DNA of 64,000 bases from NCBI GenBank assembly GCA_008694505.1, contig VZDJ01000063.1, forward strand, positions 1,330,721-1,394,720, written 5' to 3'. Source of the DNA: Cyanoderma ruficeps. Lineage: Eukaryota > Chordata > Aves > Passeriformes > Timaliidae. The notes below the pieces were generated by a model. The model was not told the origin of the DNA, made no database searches, and was given only the letters and a program-made list of their open reading frames with translations. Within the stretch, counting starts at the first letter, position 1. The number at the start of each line of letters is the position of its first letter. A program made the position numbers and the translations under genes. Of this stretch, positions 1-10,930 are shown in pieces.

Positions 1-579
1 GTTTTCTGATTTTATGACACAGCAAAAACTGCAGGGATGGTTGCTTGGGATTAATTATATCTGTGCAATTACACTTAAAGGGCAAGAAATATTATTTTCC
101 ACCACTGAAGCAACTTCTGAAGTCACTTTATTTCAGCTCTGTGCTACCACCCAGCCAGGAAAGCTCTTAAACCTGGGGGAATCAGTCTCTTCTCCTCCCA
201 AATTCCAGAGCCAAACCCCAAAACATGAAATATTCAATATTTCCCAATCAGTGAAACATCAGCCCAGCCTCCAGTGTAGATAAAAAGCAAGTGAGGGAAG
301 AGAAAAGCCACCCAAAATTCTTTTTTTTTTACCCCCTCCATCAGTAGAGAACTCATGGGGGCACAGCACAACTTAAATATTTTTGTGAGTCACTAGACAC
401 CCTGGACATTTCTGCTGGTGATTTTTAGGTCTTGGCTCCTCACACCTTTGCCAGAAAGAGGAAAAGTGTCTTTTAGAGCAGCTTTGGGGGTGTTTTTTAA
501 TCTTCCTTCTCAGGCTGGTGGGGTTTTTTTTTGGAAAAAATCTCCTGAACACCCCTCAAGGCACCACCAGCAGCTGGCT

Positions 580-860
580 TTGATAAAAACACATCAGCAG
601 ATTTATTGATTTATGCATTTCCTTTTTAACTCACAAGGAGAGTCTCACATTCCATCTTCAGTCTTATGTTAACATCAATTAAAAACACTTTAAAAATCTC
701 AGATAAACACACCCCCCCCCAAACACACACCCCCCCAAAAAAATCCATAAATACAGAGCCAGAGACAGGGGTTAGACAGTTAAGTGCTGTTTTTTTATGA
801 GGGTTTGCAGTGCCACCAACAAAATCAGGGCTCCAAAAATCCCCACGAGGAGCCCTGGCT
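580..860 (-). promoter_or_regulatory. BTG4: BTG4 3'UTR with poly(A) signal and CPE candidate
   Basis: Downstream of the BTG4 stop the minus strand carries AATAAA (607-602). About 71 nt before it is TTTTTAAT (685-678), which matches a cytoplasmic polyadenylation element consensus; a second, TTTTTATC, lies just past the AATAAA (589-582). A C-rich tract in the plus strand (711-737) is a G-rich tract in the transcript. The UTR end is inferred. Confidence 0.55.
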
Positions 861-1037
861 CTACCTCTTGGTGTTGATCCAGTGGTACCTGTCCACTCGT
901 GGGCCAGTGAAAGCCGCCGTGGGCTTGTAGGTCCTGTAGCCCCTGTGCTGGCCAAAGTGGGGGCCCTCGGCCACGTGGGGCTTCCTGTGCAGGAACTGCC
1001 ACCAGGCCTGGGCAGGAGCCTTGCAGAAGTCACCAAA
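861..1037 (-). CDS. BTG4: BTG4 coding exon 4 (C-terminus)
   Basis: After the acceptor ctgcccag, 58 codons and a TAG. Reads [20 protein letters not shown] at the start and [19 protein letters not shown] near the end, which resembles the mammalian tail (CYRPAMHRLDR) in layout. Similarity is weaker than in the other exons, but phase, splice signals and position agree. Confidence 0.88.
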   Translation of the reverse strand, partial: FGDFCKAPAQAWWQFLHRKPHVAEGPHFGQHRGYRTYKPTAAFTGPRVDRYHWINTKR

Positions 1038-3037
1038 CTGGGCAGCAAAAAAAAGGGGAAATTATCTTCAAAATGTGTTGGGGAAGGGTCAGGACATCCC
1101 CGGTTCCACCACAGCCCCTCCTGCCAAAGCTCCATCCCACCCACTGCAGCACCGAGGTTGGGGAAAAGCTCTTTAGAGCAAGCCCAGCTGCCCCCAAAAC
1201 TGTGTCCCCAAGTGCCACAATCCTTTAAACCCCTCCAGGGACGGTGACTCCATCAGGGGTGGTCACCATCCTACAGAAACAGGTATTGAGGTCTTCCAGT
1301 AATTAATATACTGGTGTTAAAACAAGTATAACGGGGGGTATCATGAGAATTAGTTCGTAAGAAACAGACCCACGGTTTTTAAACTTTATTTCGTAAAAGA
1401 GGGGAAAGCTGGACATTTAAACTCAGATTGTACATGCTCTCGTGGGGCTGGAAAAGTTGGACATTTAAAAGCAGACTGTACACACAGTCACAGGGCAATA
1501 ATAGTTGGGCATTTAAAAGCAGACTGTACACACTCTCATGGGGCAGTAAAATTTGGGCATTTAAACTCAGATTGCACACACAGTCATGGGGCAGTAAAAT
1601 TTGGGCATTTAAAATGGATTGTACACACTCTCATGGGGCAGTAAAATTTGGACACTTAAAACAGGCTGTACACACTCTCATGGGGCTGGAAAACCCTTCC
1701 AGGGGAGAAATCAAACCTGAACCTCCCCAGGAGCAACTGGAGTTGTTTCCTCTCACCCAGTCCCTGAGAGAAGAGCCAGAATCTCAGTTCCCTCCTGCCA
1801 GAACCTCTCCTGAAGGATTTTAAAGGGAGATTTTGGAGTTCTCCCCGAGCCCCGGCTCACCTGGTAGACGCTGTTGGGGTTGCTGACGGTGGGGATGGCT
1901 CTGGGCTCCCTGCTGAAGCTCTCCTCATCCGAGGATGTCCCTGAGTGATAGTCCAGGGCTGCCCTGCCCACGGCCAGGCTGATCTGCTGGGGCAGCTCGG
2001 GGTTCTCCTGCCCGCCAAAGTGCGCCACGGTGAAGGGCCGGCTCCTCTCGCCGTACCTGCAACGCCTCCCGTGGGTGCTGCTGCTCCGCCACGAGCCAGA
2101 CAACACCAAAAACCACCAAACCCTCCAGGGCTGAGGCTCAGGGTGACGAAACACCCGGCACTGGCGGGTTTTCAGCCCCCTCAGAGGCTCACCTGCAGCA
2201 CACCTCGAAGGGATCCACCCACAGCGTCATCTCCTTGGGCAAGCCCAGCGTGTCGAAGTCCACGTCGCTCTCCACGCACGCCTGCTCCAGCACGGGGTCC
2301 CGAGCCTGGTGCTGGTTGATCCTGATGCACCTGGGGAGCAGCAGAGGGCAGCTGGAGTTGGGGTTTCTCTGCAGATTTGCAGGTTTTGCTTGTGCAGAGC
2401 ACACCCCGAAAATCTCTACTTATTGCCTCAGCACTTGCAGGGTCTCACTTTGAGCCCCAAGCTGCAATTTGGCCTCACAAGGTGATTTATCAGCTCCAAC
2501 AGGGCTTGGCTTTTCACTCTCATCAATAGCTGAGGAGGCAAGTTGCTTCTCTAAGTGTTTAAAGCAGAACCCTCCCCCCAAAAAATCACTAAAAATCACT
2601 TTAAGACCACTTGAGTTCTGCATCCTGGCAGTCAGAGGCTGCCTGAGACACCTGTCTGAAGATTTCCACCTCAGGTCTCTAATCACACCCTTACAAGTAA
2701 AAAATAATGGAATTTTCACTAATTAACAATACAGCTAACAATTTTCACCAATTAATAAGCTTCCTTCAAGCTTAAGGGGTATGCTGATGGTTCCCTTTGC
2801 ATTATTTATTTCACTTTAAGACCTCCAGGAACTGCTCCAAGGCTCCACATCCTTCCCCTGTCACCTGAAGGCTTGGCCTCGGGATGGATTGTCCAGGTAC
2901 CAGTGATTTTTGTACTTCTCAAACAGGATCGTGGTCAGCCTGGCTGCAAACTTCTCCATTTTGTGCTTGCTCAGCTTGTCCTCCCTCTTCACCAGCTTCG
3001 TGATGAAGAAAACCGTGGCAGCGATTTCGTCTTTCAT
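861..3037 (-). CDS. BTG4: BTG4, BTG/TOB family anti-proliferative protein (4 coding exons)
   Basis: Joined exons 3037-2865, 2330-2193, 2056-1861 and 1037-861 give 684 bp, 227 aa plus stop, close to the roughly 223 aa I recall for human BTG4. All junctions are GT-AG and in phase. The BTG domain fills residues 1 to about 115, with box A around [18 protein letters not shown] (42-59) and box B around [17 protein letters not shown] (88-104). The mid region keeps [18 protein letters not shown], close to the mammalian protein. Family knowledge: BTG4 bridges the CCR4-NOT deadenylase (through CNOT7/8) to translation machinery and drives maternal mRNA clearance in oocytes and eggs. The start is the ATG at 3037, matching the mammalian N-terminus; an in-frame TTG two codons upstream is not needed. 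The C-terminal 58 residues are more diverged. Untranslated 5' exons were not identified. Confidence 0.95.
1409..1695. repeat. Minisatellite, ~50-bp unit, ~6 copies (BTG4 intron 3)
   Basis: The unit is a variation on gggcatttaaa...agactgtacacactctcatggggcagtaaaattt. Six recognisable copies spaced about 48-52 bp lie inside the BTG4 intron between exons 3 and 4. Confidence 0.9.
1861..2056 (-). CDS. BTG4: BTG4 coding exon 3
   Basis: 196 bp, acceptor ttgcag, donor cag|gtgagc. Encodes [15 protein letters not shown] at the end of the BTG domain, then the serine- and acid-rich linker ([15 protein letters not shown]) and SNPNSVYQ, all alignable with mammalian BTG4. Confidence 0.94.
2193..2330 (-). 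CDS. BTG4: BTG4 coding exon 2
   Basis: Acceptor ccccag precedes 2330 and donor cag|gtgagc follows 2193. Enters and leaves in phase 2 (138 bp). Encodes the Arg-Cys-Ile start of this segment, [20 protein letters not shown] and box B through PFEVCC. Confidence 0.95.
2865..3037 (-). CDS. BTG4: BTG4 coding exon 1
   Basis: Encodes [20 protein letters not shown] at the start and runs to GQAF plus two bases of an Arg codon (57 codons + 2 nt). It holds the first helices of the BTG domain and box A. Donor is cag|gtgaca at 2864. Sequence upstream of the ATG must be 5'UTR or intron; I cannot place the transcription start. Confidence 0.95.
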
Positions 3038-6000
3038 CTTCAATCACAGCTCAGCAGCTGCTGGAGCAGGGAGGGAACGCCACACCAGAGAGATTTAATA
3101 ACATTAAGGCACCATCAGCTTCCAAGAACTGATGCTGCAAAACCTGCACGAGCCAGGATAAGCCTGAGTGCCAAAGAGCAGATTAAATTTAGCCTGGGAT
3201 GTTCAAACCAGCTTAATGCATTGCTAGAAGGAGCCTGCACTAAGCAAGTTGAGAGAGGAGATTTAAAAAGGCCTTAGAATATAATAATTCTGATTTGTCA
3301 CATACATTACAAGCAGCAGACTTGACAAACACACAGCTCTTTATCCATAAATCAGAAATTTATCTAATTGTTTTAAATCTTAAAATTCATGCTCATTTCT
3401 CTTCATTTTTTTAACCTAAAAGAATCAAAAATATCACCTTTTCACAGCAGAGACAGTAAAAACTTGAGATAAACCCCACCAACAGCTTAAAGAGACACCA
3501 AGAAAACAGATAAAACAGCACAGGCCCCTGGATCATTAACACAGGAAAAAACCCCAACAGCCAAAGGCTCCCTCCCTCTTTCCCCAGCAGGGATTGCTCT
3601 GGGTTTTTATGGGAGAGGAACCATGTGGAGACGAGGGATGTAAGAATATTCAGGTGTGCAGGAGCTGCAGGTGTGTGAGGGGTTAATTAACAACCCATCC
3701 CAAAGATATTCCCAATCCCCTTGGCTTCATTCCAGCATCGTTCTTTTAGGGGGATTTAATCGATTCCATCCTGAATTCCCCTTGTGTCCATCCATCAGTC
3801 CACCCCCCATCAATCCCCGTGGGAGATTTAATATTCACCACGAGGAAATCAGCACCAGAAAAAGAAAAAAAGAAAAAGAAANTCCACTGGCATAGAACCC
3901 CCAGTGTTGTCACCACAGGGGTTCCCCCATCCTGTTCTCCTGGGATTACACATGAGGATTTTGTTCCCTGCAAACCCCTGAGTAATTCCTTTCTTTTTTC
4001 ATGGAGGAAAGAGGCAGGGCCAGCCTGCTCTGGGGTTTTTGGGGAATGCTGGAAAGACAGGAAATCGCTGCTGGGAAGAATTTCCTCCCAGCATTTTCTG
4101 GCCCCTGTCTGTGCAGTCTGGGGAGGTTCTGACTCTGTCTGCATCCAGAATTAGCTCTGGAGCATTCTTGGACAGCCAAACTGGCTCCTCATGCCTGAGG
4201 GCTGAGTTTTATTCTGGAGATTAAACTTCCTTTAAAAATGTCCTTCTCCGAGCTGAGTGGATTCCCTTGCAAACACTGCAGTCACATCAGTTTTCCTGTG
4301 TGTTTAAAAAATTTGTTTCGTGGTGAGATGTCAAAAAAAACCACCCAAAAGAAAAGTTCTCAAGGGACTTGAGAGTTTTGTTCACATTGATTTTGCTGCA
4401 GTGTGGCTGAGCTGCAGGAGAAGGTGTTCCCAAAAAACTGGAGGCAACCACCACAGACCTGGGGGGTTTTTAACGGAGCTGACAAAATTGGTGTCCAGGG
4501 AAATGTCAAAGAGCAGGATTTGCCACTTCAGAAATGACGGGTAAAGCACATGATTCTGATTTTTTAAGTTCTTCTCAGTAAGTTTGGTCCACTCAGGGTT
4601 TCCTACACAATCCCAGACATGCAGATTGGGATTCCTCTGGGGATGATTTTGTCTTTCTGGCCAAAGTCTGGATGTTAAGTCTGATTTCTTTGATTTCATG
4701 ATGTTTTTCCTCAATATCAGAGCGTAACCTAATAAAAGACACAACCTCTTCTTCTCCACTTTGATTTCCTTTTATTCCTGAGCTGCCCAAGCTAAAGCAG
4801 CAAAACCAGCAGCAGGGCAGTGGGGACTCCACACCCTGCCCTGGGGTGGAAAATTCGATCATCATTTCTCACCCTGCCACATCTCAGCCCCAGGAATTCT
4901 CCTGTCCCAAAAGCCGGGGCAGTTTGGGCCACAAAGAGACAAAGGAGAAGCTTTTGAGGCATCTCCTGCTTAATCCAGGATTTCTCCTGTGGGTGGGGAA
5001 ATTCTGTGAGAAAGGAGTGAAGGGCTGGAATCCACCAGGGACAGCAGAGAGGAGCCTGGATCCCTCCTCCACTTCCCTCTGCTGGATCCTTTGTCCCCTC
5101 AGGTGACACAGAAACTGCAGGTGAGCACAAACAAAGCCCTCACCTGAGAAACCAGTCCTGCACCGAGGTGATATTTCCTGGATGGTGACAGCCAGAACTT
5201 CAAATTCCACACATTCACAACACCAAACACGGGGAGATTTGGGCAAAGTCCTCGGCAATTCACCCAGCTGCCTCTGACTGTTCAAATTCTGCTGGATGCA
5301 GAAGTCCTGAGAGCTTTTTTAACTTGGTATTTTTAACATGGTGCAGGAGTTCAGGCATTTTGTCCCGTTAATGTCACAGACAGCAGAACAGCAGAGGGTG
5401 ATTCTGGCACCCCACGGCAGCGGCAAGAAAAATTGGCAAGAAAAATTGGCTCCCTTAATTAGGGAGCTTCGTTAGGCTCAAATCCTTCCCGGCGCTGTCA
5501 GTTGTCACGGACTGGATGAAAAACCAGCCCTGGGTGCCCTGTTTGGGTAATAACTGCTGAGGGGGAAAATGTCTGAACCAAAACTGGCCCAGCCCGTGCC
5601 AAAGACAGAGAGATGCAGTAAAGAGCAGCCAGGAAAGCTGTGCTCTCACTCATCCCCATCTGCACCCAAAACAGAAATTGTTCTCATCCCAGCAGATTTA
5701 GCAAAAGCCAGCATGGACAGCCAAGAGTCCTGACTGCGAGGAGATAAACGAGGAGATATTTGTGCCTTATTAGGAGCAGGAGAAAAAACACCCCAAACCA
5801 CTAAAAATCAGTGCCTGGATATCCATGGGATGATCCAGAAGTCCCTGAAAGCAGGAGAATTGTATCCAAAGCCTTGAGTGGGACTGAGATCAGGCCCCCA
5901 GCTCCAGCATTCTTAGGCAGATTAAATGAGGCGTCCCCTGGGTCAGCAGGCAAGCCTGGGCTTGAGCCCCGGAGGGCCAGGGCAGGTTTCTGTAGTAACC

Positions 6001-8206
6001 ACAGCCCGGAGCAGGAGCAAACACAGCTCCCCCAAACACACCCTGCCAGCAGCCGNTTTTTTTTTTTTTTTTGGCCATTTTCCTGGTTTAAAGAAGGAAA
6101 TAAAGAAACCTAGCGCAGCTTGCCAGTGGTAATCTCCCCTCTCGAGCCACTTGATTTTTGTGGGTGGTGGATGGCGGGCAGCTCCTCCAGGTAAGCGGCT
6201 GCAGTTCGTAGATATCGATATAAAAATCAGAAAGTCGGGGTGATTTCCGTATGGATGACAATCTCCTGAGGGAAAAGCAGCTTGGATTTGTTTGGTCACT
6301 GTCCTGGAGACAGTCAGAAGCACCAATTCCACGCACCACTAAGTCAGAGGGCAGAAGAAACCTCGTACCTGGAGGTTACAAACTTATACACCTTAAACTG
6401 AACCTTAAACCAAATTTTAAACCATGCAGACTCTGTAAAATGAATTATTTTGGGGCTGGAGCATACCAGAAGTTGATTCTGATCACCAGCACAAAAACTT
6501 CAAGGCTTTGAGTACTCCATCTTGCCAGAATTTAATTTAAGAATTCGTGATTTAAGTAATAAACCTAAAACCCCCAGTGGTGTTGATCCAGGACGTTCTA
6601 AAATTAAATAACAAAGACTGCAAAGCTACCTCGGCTTTATTTTATGGAGTCTAAGAGCTGTTGCCATAACTCTTTAAATGTTCTGGGTGTTCTTGCTCTG
6701 TTTGTGTGCCACGATTTTCTGAGCTGAAAATCAAGGGCAAGCAGTGAGAAATCCCTGGGCAGCCCCCCCAAAAACCAAGGGGGAGTGGTGCAGGGGGTGA
6801 AGATGAGCTGGCCCAGCGCAGGACACTCATCCCTCCGAGCTGCTCCTCTGCCTTTTGGCCATTCCTGGCGGGAATTAAACCAGGCTGGAGCTCCAGGGAC
6901 ACGAGCAGTGTCCCCAGTGCCACCCCACCCTCCCCTGGAGCCGTTTGGGTGGAAATTCCAAACTCTGGGGCGTGTTCCCCCGTGTTGACTTTTTGCCCAT
7001 GGAAACTTCTCCCTGCAACACAAAGCTCCCGGGGCCCGGGGCCACCTGAGCTGTCCCCAGGTCCTCCCTGGCAGGGTGACCATGGTGACAACGAGTACAC
7101 AAAGCTCCAGCCATGGGCTGACCCACGGACACTCCGAGCCGGCAGCCCCAGGGGGAAAGGTGGAAAAGAAAGATGGAAAAGATGGAAAAAGATGGAAAAA
7201 GATGGAAAAGATGGAAAAGATGGGAAGAGCATCCCCAGGGGAATTCTGCCAGGGAAAAGCTCCACGGACAGGAAGAGGGAAGAATCCACCTATTTTTTTC
7301 CCCCTTCCCATGAAATAATTTTTATCCAAACTCCAAATTATCAGGATTATTCCAAGGTAAGCTGCTTGAGGGTAAGTCCTGAATTCTTTAAGGTGTTTAT
7401 GGTAAAATTGTTTTATTTGCAGAGAAACTTCTTGCACACTCACAGATTGAAACTCACAGATTGTGTCTCATTCCTCTTCAGCTTGATAATCTACACAAAC
7501 CAGCTTCATCACGTTATTAATTGCGTGCACATCTATCAGACACGAGATATAATTGATGAGAACTCCTGCCACACTCTCAGAACAGCTCTGTTCAATTTTT
7601 TTAGCTGCCTCAAACGAGCGTGAAAACTGGAGCATTCTGACACCTGACTGACAGCACGATCTGTGCTCCTCTGTTTCTTTTTTAGGGGGGAAAAGAAGAA
7701 AAAAAGAAGAAAAAAAAAAAAAGCTTTCTGAAATTCAGGGAAATGCTGAGATTCCACCATCCATCCCTGCTGGATTTCATTCTGGAAAACTTCACATGGA
7801 AAATGGCACAAAATGCAGGGCACGGAGCCAGGCAGGGCACAGGGACAGGTGGGACGGGCAGGACCCTGAGATGCTGCAAACCAGGCACGATGATATTCCC
7901 ATGGAATGCTTTATCTTGGCCCAAATTTGCAGCTGGATTTGCACTCCCACCTCTGGATGCAGCGAGGACTCCAAGGTTTTTCCTTCTCTCCCCTTCCCGT
8001 TGTGGTGCTGCATAATAATTTCTGTTGTAGTGTTTAATTGNTTTAGCAGAATAAGGGTGATGTGACCGATATTTTTCATTATTGCCTTATTATTTTAAGA
8101 GCGTTCCTTATAATTTAAAGAGCACTTGAGGAGATGGAGAAGGTGAATATAATTATTGGAAGTTCTTCCTTTCCTTCCAGGTTGGAATTGCACGAGTCCA
8201 GGAGAA
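3038..8206. other. Spacer between BTG4 and the mir-34b/c hairpins
   Basis: About 5.2 kb with no gene I can name. In mammals the BTG4 5' end and the miR-34b/c primary transcript share a bidirectional promoter; here the promoter position is not evident and no strong CpG island is seen. Two strong plus-strand donor-like sites near 7363 (aag|gtaagc) and 7372 could belong to the pri-miRNA. Minus-strand coding-like stretches at 4382-4759, 5144-5300, 5498-5659 and 7468-7683 are discussed as findings. Single undetermined bases at 3892, 6056 and 8041 sit in homopolymers. Confidence 0.6.
7147..7228. repeat. Simple repeat (gatggaaaa)n
   Basis: Purine-rich short tandem repeat of 9-10 bp units, about eight copies, on the plus strand. 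Confidence 0.9.
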
Positions 8207-8290
8207 GTTCTTGGTTTGCAGGCAGTGTAGTTAGCTGATTGTATCCGTGACCCCACAATCACTAACTCCACTGCCATCGAAACAAGGCAC
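8207..8290 (+). ncRNA. MIR34B: mir-34b precursor hairpin
   Basis: The 5p arm aggcagtgtagttagctgat begins at 8220 (to about 8242) with the miR-34 seed ggcagtg. After a short loop comes the 3p arm, caatcactaactccactgcc, from 8256 to 8277. The arms pair along their length (ttagctgattg with caatcacta; ggcagtg with cactgcc). The lower stem, ttggttt with aaacaagg, matches the mammalian mir-34b precursor. Position between BTG4 and LAYN is the conserved one. miR-34 family members are p53-responsive in mammals and act in multiciliogenesis and cell-cycle control; regulation in this species is not visible here. Confidence 0.96.
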
Positions 8291-8831
8291 AGAATTCCCT
8301 GCTCCAACCTCGGCCTGGCAATTTCCTTATCCCTACTGCAAAGTCATCAATAATGGGATTTATTTGCAGCCTCATTTCCAGGATTTTCCCTGCCTACAGC
8401 AGCATGTGGTACCTGTGGGTAACGTGAAATGAAATCTTGGTTTTCTCTAAGTTGGTGTTAAAATCCTCAGGAATTCTCCTGGGCCAAGAATCCTGTCTGT
8501 TATTTAAATGATTCATTTGCTGTATATTTAATTTTTAATACACACAGACTGGACTATGATTTTTGGGGTTTTTTTTTAGGTTGCCTCCTTCAGCTTATCT
8601 GCCAGATATCAATAATTCTCATTTGTTTTTTCATGTTTCCCATTTGTTTTTTCATGTTTTATTAGGCAAGGTAAGTGGAGGGAGTTTTGAGCAACGATTA
8701 AGTATTAAACTCACTGGAGGTATAAATTGGTGGGGTTTTTTTCTGGCCACTTAACTAAGAATTTTAATTGGAGAAAATAATGAATGAGGGCTTGTTTTGG
8801 AAAGAAAAAGTGGGGGTGAAAGGCTCTGCCA

Positions 8832-8909
8832 TCAGCCTGGTTGCCAGGCAGTGTAGTTAGCTGATTGCCCAAAGCAACAATCACTAACCACACAGCCAGG
8901 TAAAAAGGT
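8832..8909 (+). ncRNA. MIR34C: mir-34c precursor hairpin
   Basis: 5p arm at 8846-8868 (aggcagtgtagttagctgat then tgc) is identical to mammalian miR-34c-5p. The 3p arm at 8879-8900, aatcactaaccacacagcca then gg, differs from the human 3p by one base as I recall it. The flank taaaaagg is also conserved. It lies about 0.6 kb downstream of mir-34b on the same strand, so the two are probably processed from one primary transcript. Confidence 0.97.
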
Positions 8910-10715
8910 CTGGAACAGCGGGAGCAGGGATTTGGGAGCAGGAATCAGACCCAGAGGAATTCCCAGGACACGGGACAGAAGTGTCAATAGGCAGGAGAGT
9001 GAAATAAAACAAGCGCTGTGTTCCTGCCCAGCCGATTTTCCTGCTGATCCACCTCGTTTACACTAAAAAAACGTGAGGGTAAAATGGATTTTGGAGTTTT
9101 TCCTTCTCCAAATTTGCAGGTTTTGACCCCCGCTCTGACTCAGCCTTACTGAGGCCTCTGTTCTCACGTTTCCCTCCATTTATTCTTGTTGAATAAATGA
9201 AATTTAGGCCTGTGGTAGCAGCTCTTTCCCATCTTTGGAGAAGCTGGACTGGAGTGAAAATGGCCTGAAAGATGATGGAAACTTCTGCTGGAGCCCTAAT
9301 TATTGACCTGGTTAATTAGTGTGCCCCGCCACCAACAGATAAAACCATCTCAGGCAAACCACCTAACACAGAAATTGCATTTTCTGCCTGACTCTGCAAT
9401 TATTTTTTTTTTTAATTTCTTTTTTTTTAGTGGAGCACTCCCCATTTCCAGTGGGAAGCCGGGTTTGGGAGCCAGGCCTGGCAGGGAAATCTGCAGGAGG
9501 TGCTGAGCTCTGCAAACCTTTCCTGCAAGTCAGCAACCCCCCTCTGCCCATCAATAATCCCAAAAGGGATCAATAATCCCAAATGGATCTCATCCATCCA
9601 TTAGTCTGCTCTGAATTCTGGCAGCAACGCTTCACTGAGGCTCCCATCCTTTTTTTATTCTTTTTCATTTTTATTTTTAATTCAGTGGGAGGTTGGCTTT
9701 GATGGGTTTGGAAGGGGTTTTCCAAGCAGAGATGAAAGCCAAGATGTGCAGCTTTGGGCAGTGGGCAGCCATAAAGATTCATTTCAAGGAGTAAATGGCT
9801 TTACACAAATATAGAATATCCTAAAAGCATCCCATCAGTCTAAGAAAATTCAAATTAATGCGGTGGACAGAATAAGAATGATGTTCAGGTTATTGTCAGC
9901 TTAGTGCTCAAATCCAGATTTCAGATTTGATTCGGACATGAACAATTCCAAAGGAGTAAACCCTGGAAATTGTAGAAATCTGGGAACTAAATGTGGGTCC
10001 GTCCAACAAATTCCTTAAGCAAAGAGGATCCTGCAGGCTGAGGAACTCTGAAATTCCAGGCCAGGCACAGGAGGTAAATGAAGTTTAATTGAGCTAAAAA
10101 AGGTTCTTAAGGACAATTTTCTGTCTCAAAACCACAAGAAATGAGGCGGTGAGTCTAAATTTCTCATTTAAATATGAAAAGCCATTGTTATTTTTTATTA
10201 GTTTTTGTTTTTTTCCATTGCCGTCTCCAAGTTTTTAAAACTCAGCCCATAACCAAGTTATCAAACCGGCCTCTCTGCTCCCTGAAAAGCTCTCAGAAAC
10301 TGGATTGGAGCAATGAAGGAAAATTTCCATTTGGGGATTTCGATTATTATCAGCAGTGAGCTGGAGATTTACTGATTTATAAAGGTTCGGCCTGGCCTGG
10401 CCGGATGTTTGTCAGGAGAAGAAAATCCAGGAGTAAGAGGTCTGGATTCTATTAAGGCTTTTTCTTTCCTTCTGCTGTAATTCCCAGGACACAAAGCAGA
10501 GATAAATGAGCTGAAGTTTAAGAACCACATATCTCAATTAATACAATTGAATTCCTCAGTTGTATAGCACTGAAATATTAGAGCTGATAAGTGCAGTGAT
10601 GGGAGAAATAACCTGGAAAACAAGATTTCAAAAGGTACTTTCAGGAATGACGTCGTCATTTTGGACATAAAAGCCTCCTTTTTTTCCCTTCCTCTTTATT
10701 TAAGCTTTTAAGCTG

Positions 10716-10860
10716 GTTCCTATCAAGCACTTCCTCTCCTCAAAGTTTATTAAAATGCTGAACCAAGTCCGTCTGCTTGGCCCAAATTCTGGGTTTTATT
10801 TCCCTTGGTCTAAAGACTCAGATTCTGTTTAGGGGGAAAAGATGTCCTGGATATTATTAT
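10716..10860. repeat. Dispersed repeat, copy 1 (inverted partner at 15298-15439)
   Basis: The sequence from gttcctatcaagcacttcct through tctgtttagggggaaaagat is found as a near-perfect reverse complement at 15298-15439. Both copies border an ATT/AAT-rich simple repeat, so the microsatellite may be the element's tail. Confidence 0.85.
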
Positions 10861-10869
10861 TATTATNAA

Positions 10870-10916
<47 letters not shown>

Positions 10917-10930
10917 TACTACTACTACTA
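10851..10930. repeat. (ATT)n microsatellite
   Basis: About 20 ATT units with an undetermined base at 10867, then a few ACT units. It directly abuts the dispersed repeat. Confidence 0.95.

Noticed and set aside
6637..7443. 268-codon minus-strand ORF
   Set aside because: Contains the (gatggaaaa)n repeat and a proline/phenylalanine low-complexity part; no domain. Only its upstream end (7290-7443) is mentioned in a finding.
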